In this document: positions 45,076 through 54,503 of the stretch, piece by piece
Layout of the letters: the number at the start of each line of letters is the position of its first letter
Numbering within the stretch: the stretch's first letter is position 1
From: Chitinivorax sp. B
Lineage (GTDB): Bacteria > Pseudomonadota > Gammaproteobacteria > Burkholderiales > SCOH01
DNA: 64,000 nucleotides
Assembly (NCBI RefSeq): GCF_005503445.1
Contig: NZ_SCOH01000028.1
Location: 1-64,000 of the forward strand
Direction: 5' to 3'
Position numbers and translations under genes: made by a program
Notes under the pieces: generated by a model
What the model saw: only the letters and a program-made list of their open reading frames with translations
The model's database searches: none
What the model was told of the DNA's origin: nothing

Positions 45076-46245
45076 TCACAGCGCGCCCTGCAAGGCACGC
45101 AGATAAATATCCGAATAGCGCTCAACCATCTTGGTGAGGCTGAATTCCTGTTCAATGCGCTGCCGACCCGCCATGCCGTGAGCCCGTCTCAACACGGCGT
45201 CCGTCACATACCGATCCAACGTATCAGCCAATGCCGCCGGGTCGGCTTTAGGTACCAACAAACCCGTCTGATCATGGAGAATAAGTTCACCATTCCCTCC
45301 TACATCCGTCGCAACAACGGGCAGCCCACATGCCATGGCTTCCAGAATGGTGTTGGAAATGCCTTCTGCTAACGATGGAAGTACAAAGATATCAAATGCA
45401 CGCATCAGCTCTGGCACATCGTGGCGGGCACCCGGTAACCAAGCCAGATCAAGCACTTGTGCCGCATCCAGTTTTCCGACCACCTTATCCTTCAAACTAC
45501 CATCCCCGACGATTGCCAATCTCACAAAACTACGGTATTGCGGATTGCGAGCAATCAGTCGGCCAAACGCTTCAGCCAAATTGACCTGATCCTTGACAGG
45601 CTGCAGTCGCCCTACGGTTCCAATCACAATCAGGTCATCACGACCGTTGAAAGGTGAACCTGTCACGTCTGCACGCCCCGCTTGGGCCGGTGAAAACCGT
45701 TGATCATCCACCCCGTTGTAAATCTGACTCAGGCCGCTTGGCGGTACAAATATGCGCTCCACCAAATAACGCTGCAAATCTTTGGAAAGTGCAATCTGGT
45801 GTTGCACCAATGGCCGGAACAAGCGCCGCAATCGCTGGTATTTGATATTGTGGCCGTCAATATCGTCCGCATCCCGACCATGCTCACTATGGATGCGGTG
45901 TTTGATTCCAGCCAATACTGCCCAGAACTGGCCTTCCAATGTCGCCAGATTACGTGTGTGCAATAAATCGGGCTTGAGTTCGCGCAACAACCGCCACAAT
46001 TTCACATAGGAGCTGATTGCCTTGCCGGGCGGCTTATGCAAGGCATAAATCGACACATCCGGCCGCTGAATGCGCTTGGCAAAGTCACTGGATGTTGTCA
46101 AACAGATAATCGCATGTCGACAAACATGTGGCGGCATGTGATTGATCAGATTGACCAATCCATTTTCCAAGCCGCCAAAATCCAAACTGTAGATCAAGTG
46201 CACAACCAGCGGAGTGGCCTGCAATCCCACCCCGCTATTTTGCAT
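45076..46245 (-). CDS. XrtA/PEP-CTERM system glycosyltransferase (TIGR03088-like)
   Basis: About 389 residues, GT4 type. The N-terminus carries VVHLIYSLDFGGLENGLVNLI, and the family motifs LHTRNLATLEGQ and IHSEHGRDADD identify the XrtA-associated subfamily. The donor domain has FVLPSLAEGISNTILEAMACGLPVVATDVGG. The start at 46245 overlaps the xrtA stop by a few bases with AGGG eight bases upstream. Cytoplasmic; probably one of the dedicated glycosyltransferases of the conserved repeat. Confidence 0.9.
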   Translation of the reverse strand: MQNSGVGLQATPLVVHLIYSLDFGGLENGLVNLINHMPPHVCRHAIICLTTSSDFAKRIQRPDVSIYALHKPPGKAISSYVKLWRLLRELKPDLLHTRNLATLEGQFWAVLAGIKHRIHSEHGRDADDIDGHNIKYQRLRRLFRPLVQHQIALSKDLQRYLVERIFVPPSGLSQIYNGVDDQRFSPAQAGRADVTGSPFNGRDDLIVIGTVGRLQPVKDQVNLAEAFGRLIARNPQYRSFVRLAIVGDGSLKDKVVGKLDAAQVLDLAWLPGARHDVPELMRAFDIFVLPSLAEGISNTILEAMACGLPVVATDVGGNGELILHDQTGLLVPKADPAALADTLDRYVTDAVLRRAHGMAGRQRIEQEFSLTKMVERYSDIYLRALQGAL

Positions 46246-47761
46246 GTTGTAATCCCTGTTCCAACATAGGTGACATGGCAGCGGCAAATGCATTCATTAC
46301 ATCATCACCTTGGGAATCACCTAGTACATACAACATGACAATTGCGGACTGACCAGGCTCCCCCATCAAGCGAGCTTTGGCTTGCAACAACTTGGCGTAG
46401 TAAGGATTAGCAGTCCAGCGACCATCCACCCAATAGCGTTGCCACAAACGGAATTGAACTGCACTGCCACGAATATCGGATTGCAATACTTGGCCCCATG
46501 TCTGGGTTTCGGTATGCATTTGTTGAAGCAGTGTCCATTCCTGATGCTCATCGCGAAACAGGCCATTGCCAGTAGACACCATCTCGGCACCGCGCAATGA
46601 ACCAGGGTAGAAACCGATGAATACCCCGCCCAGCTGCGCACCACTTGCGAACTCCTGTTGGAACTTGTAAGGAGCATTGTCATAGGCCGGAGTCCAATTG
46701 ATCCGTCGGCTGACTTGGGTCCAACCTTGTGGGGCATCAATCACGATTGTTTGTTGACTGCCTGCAGGCCGGCGTTTCAAATAGTCCGCATATACAGGCC
46801 ATGGCAGTACCGTGACGAGTACCAGCGCGATCGTGAGAAACAGACGGGCAGGCACCGGCGATATCAAATCAGTCGAGGATTGTGGTTGATCGGTCCGATC
46901 GATATCTTCACGCCAATACGCCCCCACCCAGAACAAGCCAAGCATAATGATGCCGAAGAACAGCCAGCCGTAGATCAAATGATCCACACCCACGGCATAT
47001 TTCATGTCGCTCATGTGGCCGATCATCACAATCATGTAGGCGCGTAAGCCATTGGCCAGAACCGGCACCACAATCGATGCCAGTGTAAAGATCAAACGAC
47101 GGGAGAAACGACGATAAGTCAGATAGGCATAGAGCGTACCCAAAGTGAACGATGCAATCAGGTAACGCAAACCACTGCATGCCTCAACCACCGACCACTG
47201 CCCTGAAGGGATCGTGAAGAACAGACCTTCACGATAGACTGGGATGCCGGTCATCCGTAACAACCCCACCGTAAAGTCAGCCGTGAAATTCATCATCCAA
47301 GGCAACAGCACTTCACCAAACGGCACGGCAAGAACCAAGTAACACAAAGGAAATAACAACGCCTTGGTTACTTGCCAACCAACAATGGCCCAAACCAATA
47401 GTGGCAACATCAAGACGAAGGCATATTGCTGCACGACTACAGCCCCAGCCACGTTACCAACCAGCCAGGCAGCCCCCAACAACACCAAGCCAACCAATGG
47501 CAATAACGCAGGTGAGGGTTGCAACAATGTCACTTGCTTGCGTCGCTGCCAAATCAACCACAATGTGATTGGGCCAATCAAAAAACCATGTGCATAAGTA
47601 TCAGATCGATACCAGATATCCACCATACCGAGCCAAGTGTCGGTATAGACCCCAAACAACAACATCAAGCCGGCACACAACATCAGAAAATACTTGCGCC
47701 ACACATTGGCAGATCGATCTCCACCAGTGGACACACCGAAGGCAGGGGCTTCCAGTTTCAC
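46235..47761 (-). CDS. xrtA: exosortase A with fused EpsI domain
   Basis: 508 residues. An eight-or-more-helix exosortase core (about 20-290) holds the proposed catalytic triad: Cys195 in VVEACSGLRYL, Arg240 in NGLRAYMIVM and His261 in VDHLIYGWLFF. A C-terminal periplasmic EpsI domain follows (about 320-508; GWTQVSRRINWTPAYDN, FIGFYPGS). Exosortases are membrane cysteine transpeptidases that recognise PEP-CTERM tails of exported proteins, and they occur with an exopolysaccharide operon such as this. The start is a GTG overlapping the upstream stop (GTGA); a downstream start is possible. Substrates are not in this window. Confidence 0.94.
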   Translation of the reverse strand: MKLEAPAFGVSTGGDRSANVWRKYFLMLCAGLMLLFGVYTDTWLGMVDIWYRSDTYAHGFLIGPITLWLIWQRRKQVTLLQPSPALLPLVGLVLLGAAWLVGNVAGAVVVQQYAFVLMLPLLVWAIVGWQVTKALLFPLCYLVLAVPFGEVLLPWMMNFTADFTVGLLRMTGIPVYREGLFFTIPSGQWSVVEACSGLRYLIASFTLGTLYAYLTYRRFSRRLIFTLASIVVPVLANGLRAYMIVMIGHMSDMKYAVGVDHLIYGWLFFGIIMLGLFWVGAYWREDIDRTDQPQSSTDLISPVPARLFLTIALVLVTVLPWPVYADYLKRRPAGSQQTIVIDAPQGWTQVSRRINWTPAYDNAPYKFQQEFASGAQLGGVFIGFYPGSLRGAEMVSTGNGLFRDEHQEWTLLQQMHTETQTWGQVLQSDIRGSAVQFRLWQRYWVDGRWTANPYYAKLLQAKARLMGEPGQSAIVMLYVLGDSQGDDVMNAFAAAMSPMLEQGLQHAK

Positions 47762-49014
47762 CCTCCCCTCCCTGAATGGTACATGGCAGGTGCAGCAGTG
47801 GATGGCAAAGCTGCGTTACCAACCGGAACATCCAAAAGCTCCGCAAACCGGGCCAAGTTGGTAAACCAATCATAATTGGTTTGCACACAACGGCGTGCGG
47901 CGGCGGGCATATCAACAAACTGCCCTGCCAATGCCGACTCAATCAGCCGTTGATAGTCAGTCACTTGTTCTGCCACCAGAAAGTCCCGACCGCGAGTTGC
48001 TTCAATCCCTTCGGCAGCCTGCGGCGACGCAATGATCAATTTGGCCATGGCCATGGCTTCAAGCACTTTATTCTGCACACCGCGAGCGATACGCAATGGC
48101 GCAACGGCCAACGTAGCATAGGCAATATATGGACGAATATCTGGCACACTCCCTGTCACCTTGACCCCGGGCAATTGGCCCAACGCTGTCACCGCTTCTG
48201 TAGGGCGTGCACCAACAATATAGAAAACCAGAGTAGGGAAACGCCGCCTGAGTGCTGGCAGAATGTCATGGGCAAACCACTGTACTGCATCGATATTCGG
48301 CCAGTAATCCATTGCACCGGTGAAGACTACAGGCATCTCGTCTACCCCATAAGGGTTATCACAAGTAAATCCAGGATCAAAAAATTCAGTGTCCACGCCA
48401 TTATTCACGTAACCGACTTTTGCCTTGCATGCCGGGGCCATCTCACGGAAGTGTTGGGCTTCAATCGATGAGACGAAAACTGTTCCATCAAAGCGCTGTG
48501 TGATGTTTTCCTCAAATGCCAACAACCGATCAGCCTCTCGACGATATACCCAAGATAAAGGCCAGCGCTTGGACTCAGCATATTGCCGCCATTTGTCGGA
48601 ATCGATATCAACGAAGTCAGCAATACGAGTCAATTGGGTATGTTTTGCCACATACTGTGCCATAGGTGAAGAAAATACCAACACACGCTGAATAGGTTGA
48701 CGTCGTACAACGCGATCCACCCATTGCTGCATATTATCGTTGCGGTAGAACGGTAACGTCAGTGCTTCACCTGTCAGTAACCCAACGGCACTTTTCAGTG
48801 TGGCACGCTTCCTGTAGAGGGGTTCCAGATGTACTTCGCCACAATATTGTTTCAGTTCATCGACATAACGCCAATCAGCCGGGTCATCAACGAAAGCGCC
48901 CAAATGCACCCGATAGCGTTGTGCGAGAAAACGCAACATATTGAATGACCTGACCTTATCACCCTTATTGGGTGGAAAAGGAATACGATGGACGAGATAC
49001 AACAGATCTTGCAT
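47758..49014 (-). CDS. XrtA/PEP-CTERM system glycosyltransferase (TIGR03087-like)
   Basis: About 418 residues, GT-B fold. The N-terminus DLLYLVHRIPFPPNKGDKVRS is diagnostic of the subfamily linked to exosortase A. Further motifs are VFTGAMDYWPNIDAVQWF and a donor-domain segment VAPLRIARGVQNKVLEAMAMAK. The start at 49014 gives the family N-terminus; the longer frame runs into the upstream gene, and no strong ribosome-binding site is seen, so coupling to the FemAB gene (7 bases apart) is likely. Its stop overlaps the xrtA start. Confidence 0.9.
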   Translation of the reverse strand: MQDLLYLVHRIPFPPNKGDKVRSFNMLRFLAQRYRVHLGAFVDDPADWRYVDELKQYCGEVHLEPLYRKRATLKSAVGLLTGEALTLPFYRNDNMQQWVDRVVRRQPIQRVLVFSSPMAQYVAKHTQLTRIADFVDIDSDKWRQYAESKRWPLSWVYRREADRLLAFEENITQRFDGTVFVSSIEAQHFREMAPACKAKVGYVNNGVDTEFFDPGFTCDNPYGVDEMPVVFTGAMDYWPNIDAVQWFAHDILPALRRRFPTLVFYIVGARPTEAVTALGQLPGVKVTGSVPDIRPYIAYATLAVAPLRIARGVQNKVLEAMAMAKLIIASPQAAEGIEATRGRDFLVAEQVTDYQRLIESALAGQFVDMPAAARRCVQTNYDWFTNLARFAELLDVPVGNAALPSTAAPAMYHSGRGG

Positions 49015-49021
49015 GAGATTT

Positions 49022-50083
49022 TCAACCGAGGTTCTTGACGATATGTGGGCCAATCATATTGGCCAACTGGATCGGCATACGCTGCCACGCCTTGATGAAC
49101 ATCTGGTATTTGGGATTGAGTGGATTGTGATCCGGTACTGAGGTAGCTTTGATCAGATGATACTCATACTGTAATGGTGTCGGCTCAAAACCCCAGTTCT
49201 TCTTGAAATCAAACGCACCAGTGCCGATTTTTGAACGGCCGAAATCGAAAACCTTCAGACCCCGCTCACAAGCCCGCCGCATCAAATCCCAATACATGAA
49301 ATCATTGCCTGCAACATCACGTGCGACATCCATACCACCACCGTAATATGGCAGAACCTGATCACGGAAGTAGAAACTCAGCACACTTGCTACCAGTGTA
49401 TCGCCTTGCACGATAGTCAATACCTCGCAATCCCGGCCAAATACCTCACGCAATAACTTGAAGTATCGCTTCGAGAAAACGGGTGTTCCCAGACGATGCA
49501 CGCTGGTGGAATAGGCGGTAAAAAAACGCTCTACGTCATCGTCCAGCTGACCTTGCAGTTCAAATTTGATAGCTTTCCGCACCATGGCACGCTGCTTGCG
49601 CGGGATGGCCAGCATATTGGCGTCAACATCAGGATCGATCTCTTTACGGAAAGTGACATAAAGATCCTTGTGAGCCCAATCTGGATGGCAAGCCCGTTCA
49701 CTACGATATTCCAGATGATCTACACCCTTGTGATGGGCCAGCTGAATGGCTGCCTCATCCAACTTGGCTCGCACATCATCAAAACGAGCCACCGCACCAC
49801 CATAAACGCAAAATGGCAAACTCACCAACGAGTTACCGAAAAGCAGACTTTTGACCTGGCAAAGTGGTAATACACCTTCGATCTGCCCAGCACGTTCTGC
49901 CAACAAAAAATGGCAACGATGACCAAATGCACCTTCAATTACCCGCTTCCAACCCGCTCGGTGAAAAAAGGTTGCTTCAGGACATTGTTCGACAAAAGTG
50001 TCCCAACGGGCAACATCATCAGCGGACATTTCGCGCACAGTCAATTGTTCTGACATGGCATTGGTGCGTAACATATCATTCAT
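49022..50083 (-). CDS. XrtA/PEP-CTERM system FemAB family protein
   Basis: About 353 residues. The double-GNAT FemAB fold has ATFFHRAGWKRVIEGAFGH, the basic PRKQRAMVRKAIKF helix and the highly conserved VFDFGRSKIGTGAFDFKKNWGFEP near the end. This subfamily always travels with exosortase A; by analogy with FemX it may attach an amino acid to the glycan or its precursor. The start at 50083 has GGAGG six bases upstream and overlaps the deacetylase stop by 8 bases. Third FemAB-type protein in the window (see 23837 and 29134). Confidence 0.92.
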   Translation of the reverse strand: MNDMLRTNAMSEQLTVREMSADDVARWDTFVEQCPEATFFHRAGWKRVIEGAFGHRCHFLLAERAGQIEGVLPLCQVKSLLFGNSLVSLPFCVYGGAVARFDDVRAKLDEAAIQLAHHKGVDHLEYRSERACHPDWAHKDLYVTFRKEIDPDVDANMLAIPRKQRAMVRKAIKFELQGQLDDDVERFFTAYSTSVHRLGTPVFSKRYFKLLREVFGRDCEVLTIVQGDTLVASVLSFYFRDQVLPYYGGGMDVARDVAGNDFMYWDLMRRACERGLKVFDFGRSKIGTGAFDFKKNWGFEPTPLQYEYHLIKATSVPDHNPLNPKYQMFIKAWQRMPIQLANMIGPHIVKNLG

Positions 50084-50930
50084 GCGCACCCTCCAGAAAA
50101 ATGCGATCCATACGGCCCCATTGAAAATCTTGCAGCAATTGGGCCAAACGTACCTCGGTACGTGAAAGATTCAGATAGTGACGGACCCGGGTTTTAAAAC
50201 TAATCCCTTGTTGACGCGGTTGCTCAGGATCAACCTCCCATGGGTGCAAATAAAAAATGGCTGGCTTGGCATCCACGCGATTGACACGTTCAATCAAAGC
50301 GCGTGACACATGGTATGGAAACAGTCGAAAAAAACCGCCGCCAGAAGCAGGTAGGTTGCGATTGAACATGCGAACGGTTGTCGGCGGCACTTCCAACAAC
50401 CCCTGCCCCGCAGGAGGAAGATAGGCGAAACGCGGTGCATCCGGCATACCATAATGATCCCGTGCTACAGGATAAATACTGGAGCTGTAGTAATAACCAG
50501 CCTTTTTCAAAGCTTCCAGCGCCCATAGGTTTCCAGCACCAATCGAAAAACTGGGTGCGCGATAGCCGGTGACCTCAATCCCGCCCAAATCCTCCAGCAG
50601 CTTCTTTGCCCTTGTCACATCATCCGTAAACTCAGCAGGAGATTGATCAGATGCGCGCAAGTGCTCATACCCATGGCTCGCCAACTCGTGGCCTTCGGCT
50701 ACAATACGCCGGATCAGGTGCGGATAGCGTTCGGCAATCCACCCCAAGGTAAAGAAAGTTGCCTGGGTACCGTGTTGGGCCAATAAGCCCAAAATCACGT
50801 CCATGTTACGCTCGACACGACAAGGCAACTTGTCCCAACTATCACGGGCAATATGGTGTTCAAATGCCGAAACTTGGAAATAATCTTCGACATCAATGGT
50901 CATCGCGTTACGCAAACCTGCCATGGCCAT
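50076..50930 (-). CDS. XrtA system polysaccharide deacetylase (CE4 with DUF3473)
   Basis: About 284 residues. The N-terminal AMTIDVEDYFQVSAFE (Asp pair) and SHGYEHLRASDQSP (His pair) are the metal-binding CE4 motifs. GYRAPSFSIG follows. The C-terminal DUF3473 region includes FYLHPWEVDPEQPRQ. Typical length for the XrtA-associated family. Probable N-deacetylation of the exopolysaccharide. The ATG at 50930 is chosen, a few bases after the ATPase stop; a TTG at 50936 overlaps that stop. Confidence 0.92.
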   Translation of the reverse strand: MAMAGLRNAMTIDVEDYFQVSAFEHHIARDSWDKLPCRVERNMDVILGLLAQHGTQATFFTLGWIAERYPHLIRRIVAEGHELASHGYEHLRASDQSPAEFTDDVTRAKKLLEDLGGIEVTGYRAPSFSIGAGNLWALEALKKAGYYYSSSIYPVARDHYGMPDAPRFAYLPPAGQGLLEVPPTTVRMFNRNLPASGGGFFRLFPYHVSRALIERVNRVDAKPAIFYLHPWEVDPEQPRQQGISFKTRVRHYLNLSRTEVRLAQLLQDFQWGRMDRIFLEGAHE

Positions 50931-50932
50931 GC

Positions 50933-51937
50933 TCAATGCTTTTCTTCAATGATGCGTTTCACTGACGCCAAATCCAGAATCTGACGAGAAAGTTTCAATA
51001 CGTTACTGACAGAATCCTCAATCTTGTTCAGGCGCTGCTCAAATAGTTCGATTGCCAGCTGCGTATTGGCGGCCACACGAGCCGGCCTGCCGACAGGTTT
51101 GATTGCTTCGTCAGGGTCAACAAATGCCATTTCCTGACGCATATCATCAATAACCTGCTCAACCTGTACACCACCTATCTGTTGCAATTCGTCGAGGAAC
51201 CCCATTAAGAGCAATCGATCACACAAGGTATTGATCATACGTGGAATACCACGACTAAACTGATAGATTGCATGATGGGCTTCATCAGTGAACAACACAC
51301 CACGCTGCCAGCCAGCAGTCTGTAAACGGTACTCAATATAGTCGTGGGTTTCTGCTTCATCCATTGCACCCAAATGGTAGGAAGCAATGACACGTTGACG
51401 AAGCTGCAACAAGTCTTCACCACGCAAGGTGTCACGAAATTCCGGCTGTCCCAACAGAAAACTCTGTAGAAGCGGTTTTTCAGCCACCTGGAAATTGGAC
51501 AGCATTCGCAATTCCTCTACTGCCTTCGCAGTGAGATTCTGCGCTTCATCCACGACCAACAAAACCCGCTTTTGCTTCGATGCACAGTCGCGCAAAAAGT
51601 CTTCAATAAGACGTAGTATTGCCACCTTGTTACCGTCAATGCCTGGTAATCCAAATGCGGCGGCCACCATGCGTAGAATGTCGTCTGAATCCAGCTGGGT
51701 ACTAACCAAATGAGCTGCGATAATCTTATCGACCGGGAGCTTACGAAAGAGGTGGCGTACCAGCGTAGTTTTTCCAGCACCAATTTCGCCTGTAACGATG
51801 ATGAACCCCTCCCCCTGATGTAAACCATACTCCAGGTATGACATGGCCCGTTTATGCCCCTTACTACCAAAAAAGAAGGATGGATCAGGACTCAGTTGGA
51901 AAGGCTTGGCCTGCAAGCCGTAATAAGCTTCATACAT
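50933..51937 (-). CDS. XrtA-associated ATPase (ExeA/GspA-like AAA)
   Basis: About 334 residues. Walker A GEIGAGKTT lies near residues 50-58, Walker B is LLVVDEAQN, and arginine-containing sensor segments (SRGIPRMINTLCDR) follow, as in ExeA-type ATPases. The C-terminus has a short coiled-coil-like stretch (ELFEQRLNKIEDSVSNV). It is cytoplasmic, presumably coupling polysaccharide export or XrtA function to ATP. The start at 51937 gives the family N-terminus MYEAYYGL; a TTG further upstream is possible. Confidence 0.91.
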   Translation of the reverse strand: MYEAYYGLQAKPFQLSPDPSFFFGSKGHKRAMSYLEYGLHQGEGFIIVTGEIGAGKTTLVRHLFRKLPVDKIIAAHLVSTQLDSDDILRMVAAAFGLPGIDGNKVAILRLIEDFLRDCASKQKRVLLVVDEAQNLTAKAVEELRMLSNFQVAEKPLLQSFLLGQPEFRDTLRGEDLLQLRQRVIASYHLGAMDEAETHDYIEYRLQTAGWQRGVLFTDEAHHAIYQFSRGIPRMINTLCDRLLLMGFLDELQQIGGVQVEQVIDDMRQEMAFVDPDEAIKPVGRPARVAANTQLAIELFEQRLNKIEDSVSNVLKLSRQILDLASVKRIIEEKH

Positions 51938-51952
51938 AAGACTATCAACCAA

Positions 51953-53473
51953 TCAGAAGAGAGCAGTTACCGTCAGCAAGCCTGCATTTTCGGTGTAGTC
52001 GCGAACATCATCATTCGCATCACGTTGGGTGCGGCGAACTTCAGCAGCGCCGATCAGATCACGAGCGATCTGGTAATTGAGACCAGCCCGATAAGTCAGC
52101 GTGCGGTCGTCCAGGCCGTTGTCGATAAATTGATTACGAGACCAGATGGTACCCAGACTTAATGAGGTACGTTTGCCTACAGGTAGGCCCCATGTGAAAC
52201 TGGCAGTTTGAGTACGTCGATGTTCCCCAATATCCTGAATACCTTCGCCAGGCAAACTCACCTTGCCTGCATCGGAATCACGCCATTGATAACTCAGCAA
52301 TAGATCCGAGCGAGAAACGCGTAAACCAACGCTGACATTTAAATTACGATCAAGAAAGCGGCGATTGGTGGAAAACGGAACTTCCACTTCAGCGCGATCT
52401 CCCAACCCATTCAGGCGCATGAAAGCATTGACTCGTGCAGCTCGCTCTGCATCATTCGGGTAGCGGCTTTTAAATTGGCTATCCAAAAATGCACGCGTAT
52501 CAATTACCTGTGGAATCAGAAAATCCTGATTCGAGGTGGTCAAATCTTTGACATATGAAATGCGCCAAGTGGATGCGCGGGTGCGATGACTAAATGACAC
52601 CGAACTGGTATTACCGAAATAACGGCGCCCAATGTTTGCATCCAGGGTAGTACGTGCGGTCGGCAACCAGATGGCACCTGCATTCCAATATTTGCTGGAT
52701 GGTTTCGATTGAAGCAAGTCATCTTTCAGCTTTTCATATCCCCATGTCACGTAAGGTTGCAACATCGGACTCATCGTCAACGTGGTTCTTACCGAGCCAC
52801 GTTTGTCATGCGTATCTGAGCGACTGATGTAATCGAAGCGATTATCTTGCAGTGAGAATGCCCAATTGACATTGTTGAACCCCAGACCTGACACGACAGT
52901 CAAATCCGCACGCGTTCCATCGCCATCCGTCGCACGAGCATTTCGCCCTGATGATCGGACGCCGTTCCGGACCACGCTAGCGTCCATGGTCAAGGCATTA
53001 CCAAAACGCTGGTGTACATAAGGGCCCAACGACCAAGACCGGATATCATCCTTGTTGGAATTGGTAATGCCAACAGCACTTGTCGAATCACGGGCAATTT
53101 GACTGATGGCAGCAGTACCATTAAGCGTCAGCCAGTTATCGATCAATTCCAATGATGCATTACTAGACAGCTGATGGTTCCCCGACTTTCCCTGGCGATC
53201 GTTCTGATGTCGTTCATGGGAATACGCGTAATTGGTGTTGAGTTTCAGCCGTGAACCAATTGCACGGGCGGAAAATCCGGGCTGAACACGCAAGAACCAA
53301 TCATCTTTTCGCTCACCAGAGCTACCGGCCAGATCTGCATTATCGGTATAGCCGATTGACGTTGGCACACGCATCTCTACATCCCATGCAGCACCGTTTG
53401 CAATAGCGGGAAACAATGTAGAGATAAGAAAACTCAGGATACATGGCTGCCATCGACCCGATTTGACGCTCAT
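51953..53473 (-). CDS. PEP-CTERM system-associated outer-membrane beta-barrel (TIGR03016-like)
   Basis: 506 residues. A signal peptide (1-28, ending IANGA) is followed by alternating polar/hydrophobic strands throughout, ending in the aromatic LLTVTALF, which is a typical barrel C-terminus. Motifs such as WRISYVKDLTTSNQD and NNVNWAFSLQDNRFDYIS match the XrtA-associated barrel. It is expected to sit in the outer membrane, possibly as part of the polysaccharide secretion route. It lies between the tyrosine kinase and ATPase genes. Confidence 0.9.
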   Translation of the reverse strand: MSVKSGRWQPCILSFLISTLFPAIANGAAWDVEMRVPTSIGYTDNADLAGSSGERKDDWFLRVQPGFSARAIGSRLKLNTNYAYSHERHQNDRQGKSGNHQLSSNASLELIDNWLTLNGTAAISQIARDSTSAVGITNSNKDDIRSWSLGPYVHQRFGNALTMDASVVRNGVRSSGRNARATDGDGTRADLTVVSGLGFNNVNWAFSLQDNRFDYISRSDTHDKRGSVRTTLTMSPMLQPYVTWGYEKLKDDLLQSKPSSKYWNAGAIWLPTARTTLDANIGRRYFGNTSSVSFSHRTRASTWRISYVKDLTTSNQDFLIPQVIDTRAFLDSQFKSRYPNDAERAARVNAFMRLNGLGDRAEVEVPFSTNRRFLDRNLNVSVGLRVSRSDLLLSYQWRDSDAGKVSLPGEGIQDIGEHRRTQTASFTWGLPVGKRTSLSLGTIWSRNQFIDNGLDDRTLTYRAGLNYQIARDLIGAAEVRRTQRDANDDVRDYTENAGLLTVTALF

Positions 53474-53485
53474 TCGCTCCTCGCT

Positions 53486-54469
53486 TCAGGCCTTGCCATC
53501 ACGGCCATAGCCATAACCATAACCATAGCCATAACCGTAACCATCCAAAGCGGTCATCGCGCCCTTGTTCATCAGTAGGTTGACAATGTCGCATCCCTCA
53601 AGATGACGCAAAGCCTCCTTGACTGCATCCTGACTGGTTTTTCCAGCTTCCACCACCATCACGATCTGTCCCATATGTGATGCTAGTTCGCGCGACTCAG
53701 TGGTCACCAATAAGGGAGGTGAGTCAAAAATGATGATCCGATCCGGATATCGTTGGGCCATTTCATCCAGAAGATTACGCATGGCGGCGCTTGCCAACAA
53801 TTCCGTAGCATGCTTATGACCGCGCCCCGCGGGTAGAATCGACAACTTATCAATATTTGTCCGTAACAGCACATCAGACATTGGCAGCTTGGGATCCAAT
53901 AGTAGATCCATCAAGCCACGATCTGCCCGCAGATTCAGATAATTCAAGATGGAGGGACGGGCTACATCTGCATCTACCAACATGACGCGACGATCACGCT
54001 CCATGGCGATACTGAGTGCCAAATTCATTGAGCAGAAACTCTTTCCCTCACCTGGCAACGAGCTGGTCACCATGATCAGATTGCGATGACGATCTGAACT
54101 GTCTGCCTCCACTGCATTGGTAATTAGCGGGCGCTTGATCAACCGGAACTCTTCAGCCAACTGATTTTTATCTTCGTCAGGCGTGATCATGCCTTTTGAT
54201 TTCAAATAGGCCAGATCAAGCTCGACAATTTTGGAAACAATTCGCTCCTGAATCGGCTCCGCAATAACCGCTTTGGGTTTGACCAATTCCGGTGTCGGTT
54301 CGACATGTGCAATGTGATCATGCTCAATTGCCCGTTCTATCAATTGCGGCTCGTGATGTACTTCAATCGCACCAGCAGGTGCAACCGCAGAGGCTTCCGC
54401 AGATTGCCCATCCGCAGACAAAGGCTGGTTCTGTTCAAAACGTGCGGCTGCTTTTTCAATTAGATTCAC
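53486..54469 (-). CDS. XrtA-associated tyrosine autokinase with Gly-Tyr repeat tail
   Basis: 327 residues of the BY-kinase family. An N-terminal ~110-residue region is low-complexity. The ATPase domain has Walker A SSLPGEGKSFCS (about 133-144), Walker A' LVDADVARPS and Walker B IIIFDSPPLL. The C-terminus is a six-fold Gly-Tyr repeat (residues ~310-322), the likely autophosphorylated tyrosine cluster. It controls chain length together with the neighbouring Wzz-like protein. The DNA encoding the tail is a 6-bp tandem repeat (53505-53540). Confidence 0.92.
   Translation of the reverse strand: MNLIEKAAARFEQNQPLSADGQSAEASAVAPAGAIEVHHEPQLIERAIEHDHIAHVEPTPELVKPKAVIAEPIQERIVSKIVELDLAYLKSKGMITPDEDKNQLAEEFRLIKRPLITNAVEADSSDRHRNLIMVTSSLPGEGKSFCSMNLALSIAMERDRRVMLVDADVARPSILNYLNLRADRGLMDLLLDPKLPMSDVLLRTNIDKLSILPAGRGHKHATELLASAAMRNLLDEMAQRYPDRIIIFDSPPLLVTTESRELASHMGQIVMVVEAGKTSQDAVKEALRHLEGCDIVNLLMNKGAMTALDGYGYGYGYGYGYGRDGKA
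53505..53540 (-). repeat. 6-bp tandem repeat encoding the Gly-Tyr tail
   Basis: Six consecutive hexamers on the plus strand (CCATAG, CCATAA, CCATAA, CCATAG, CCATAA, CCGTAA) encode six Gly-Tyr pairs of the autokinase. Slippage would change the number of tyrosines without shifting the frame. Confidence 0.9.
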
Positions 54470-54503
54470 AATACTTCTCCTGATGTCGGTATCAGCCGCT
54501 GCA

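Noticed and set aside
53505-53540. Possible CRISPR-like or other short-repeat array
   Set aside because: The repeats are 6-bp tandem units without spacers and encode Gly-Tyr pairs inside a gene.
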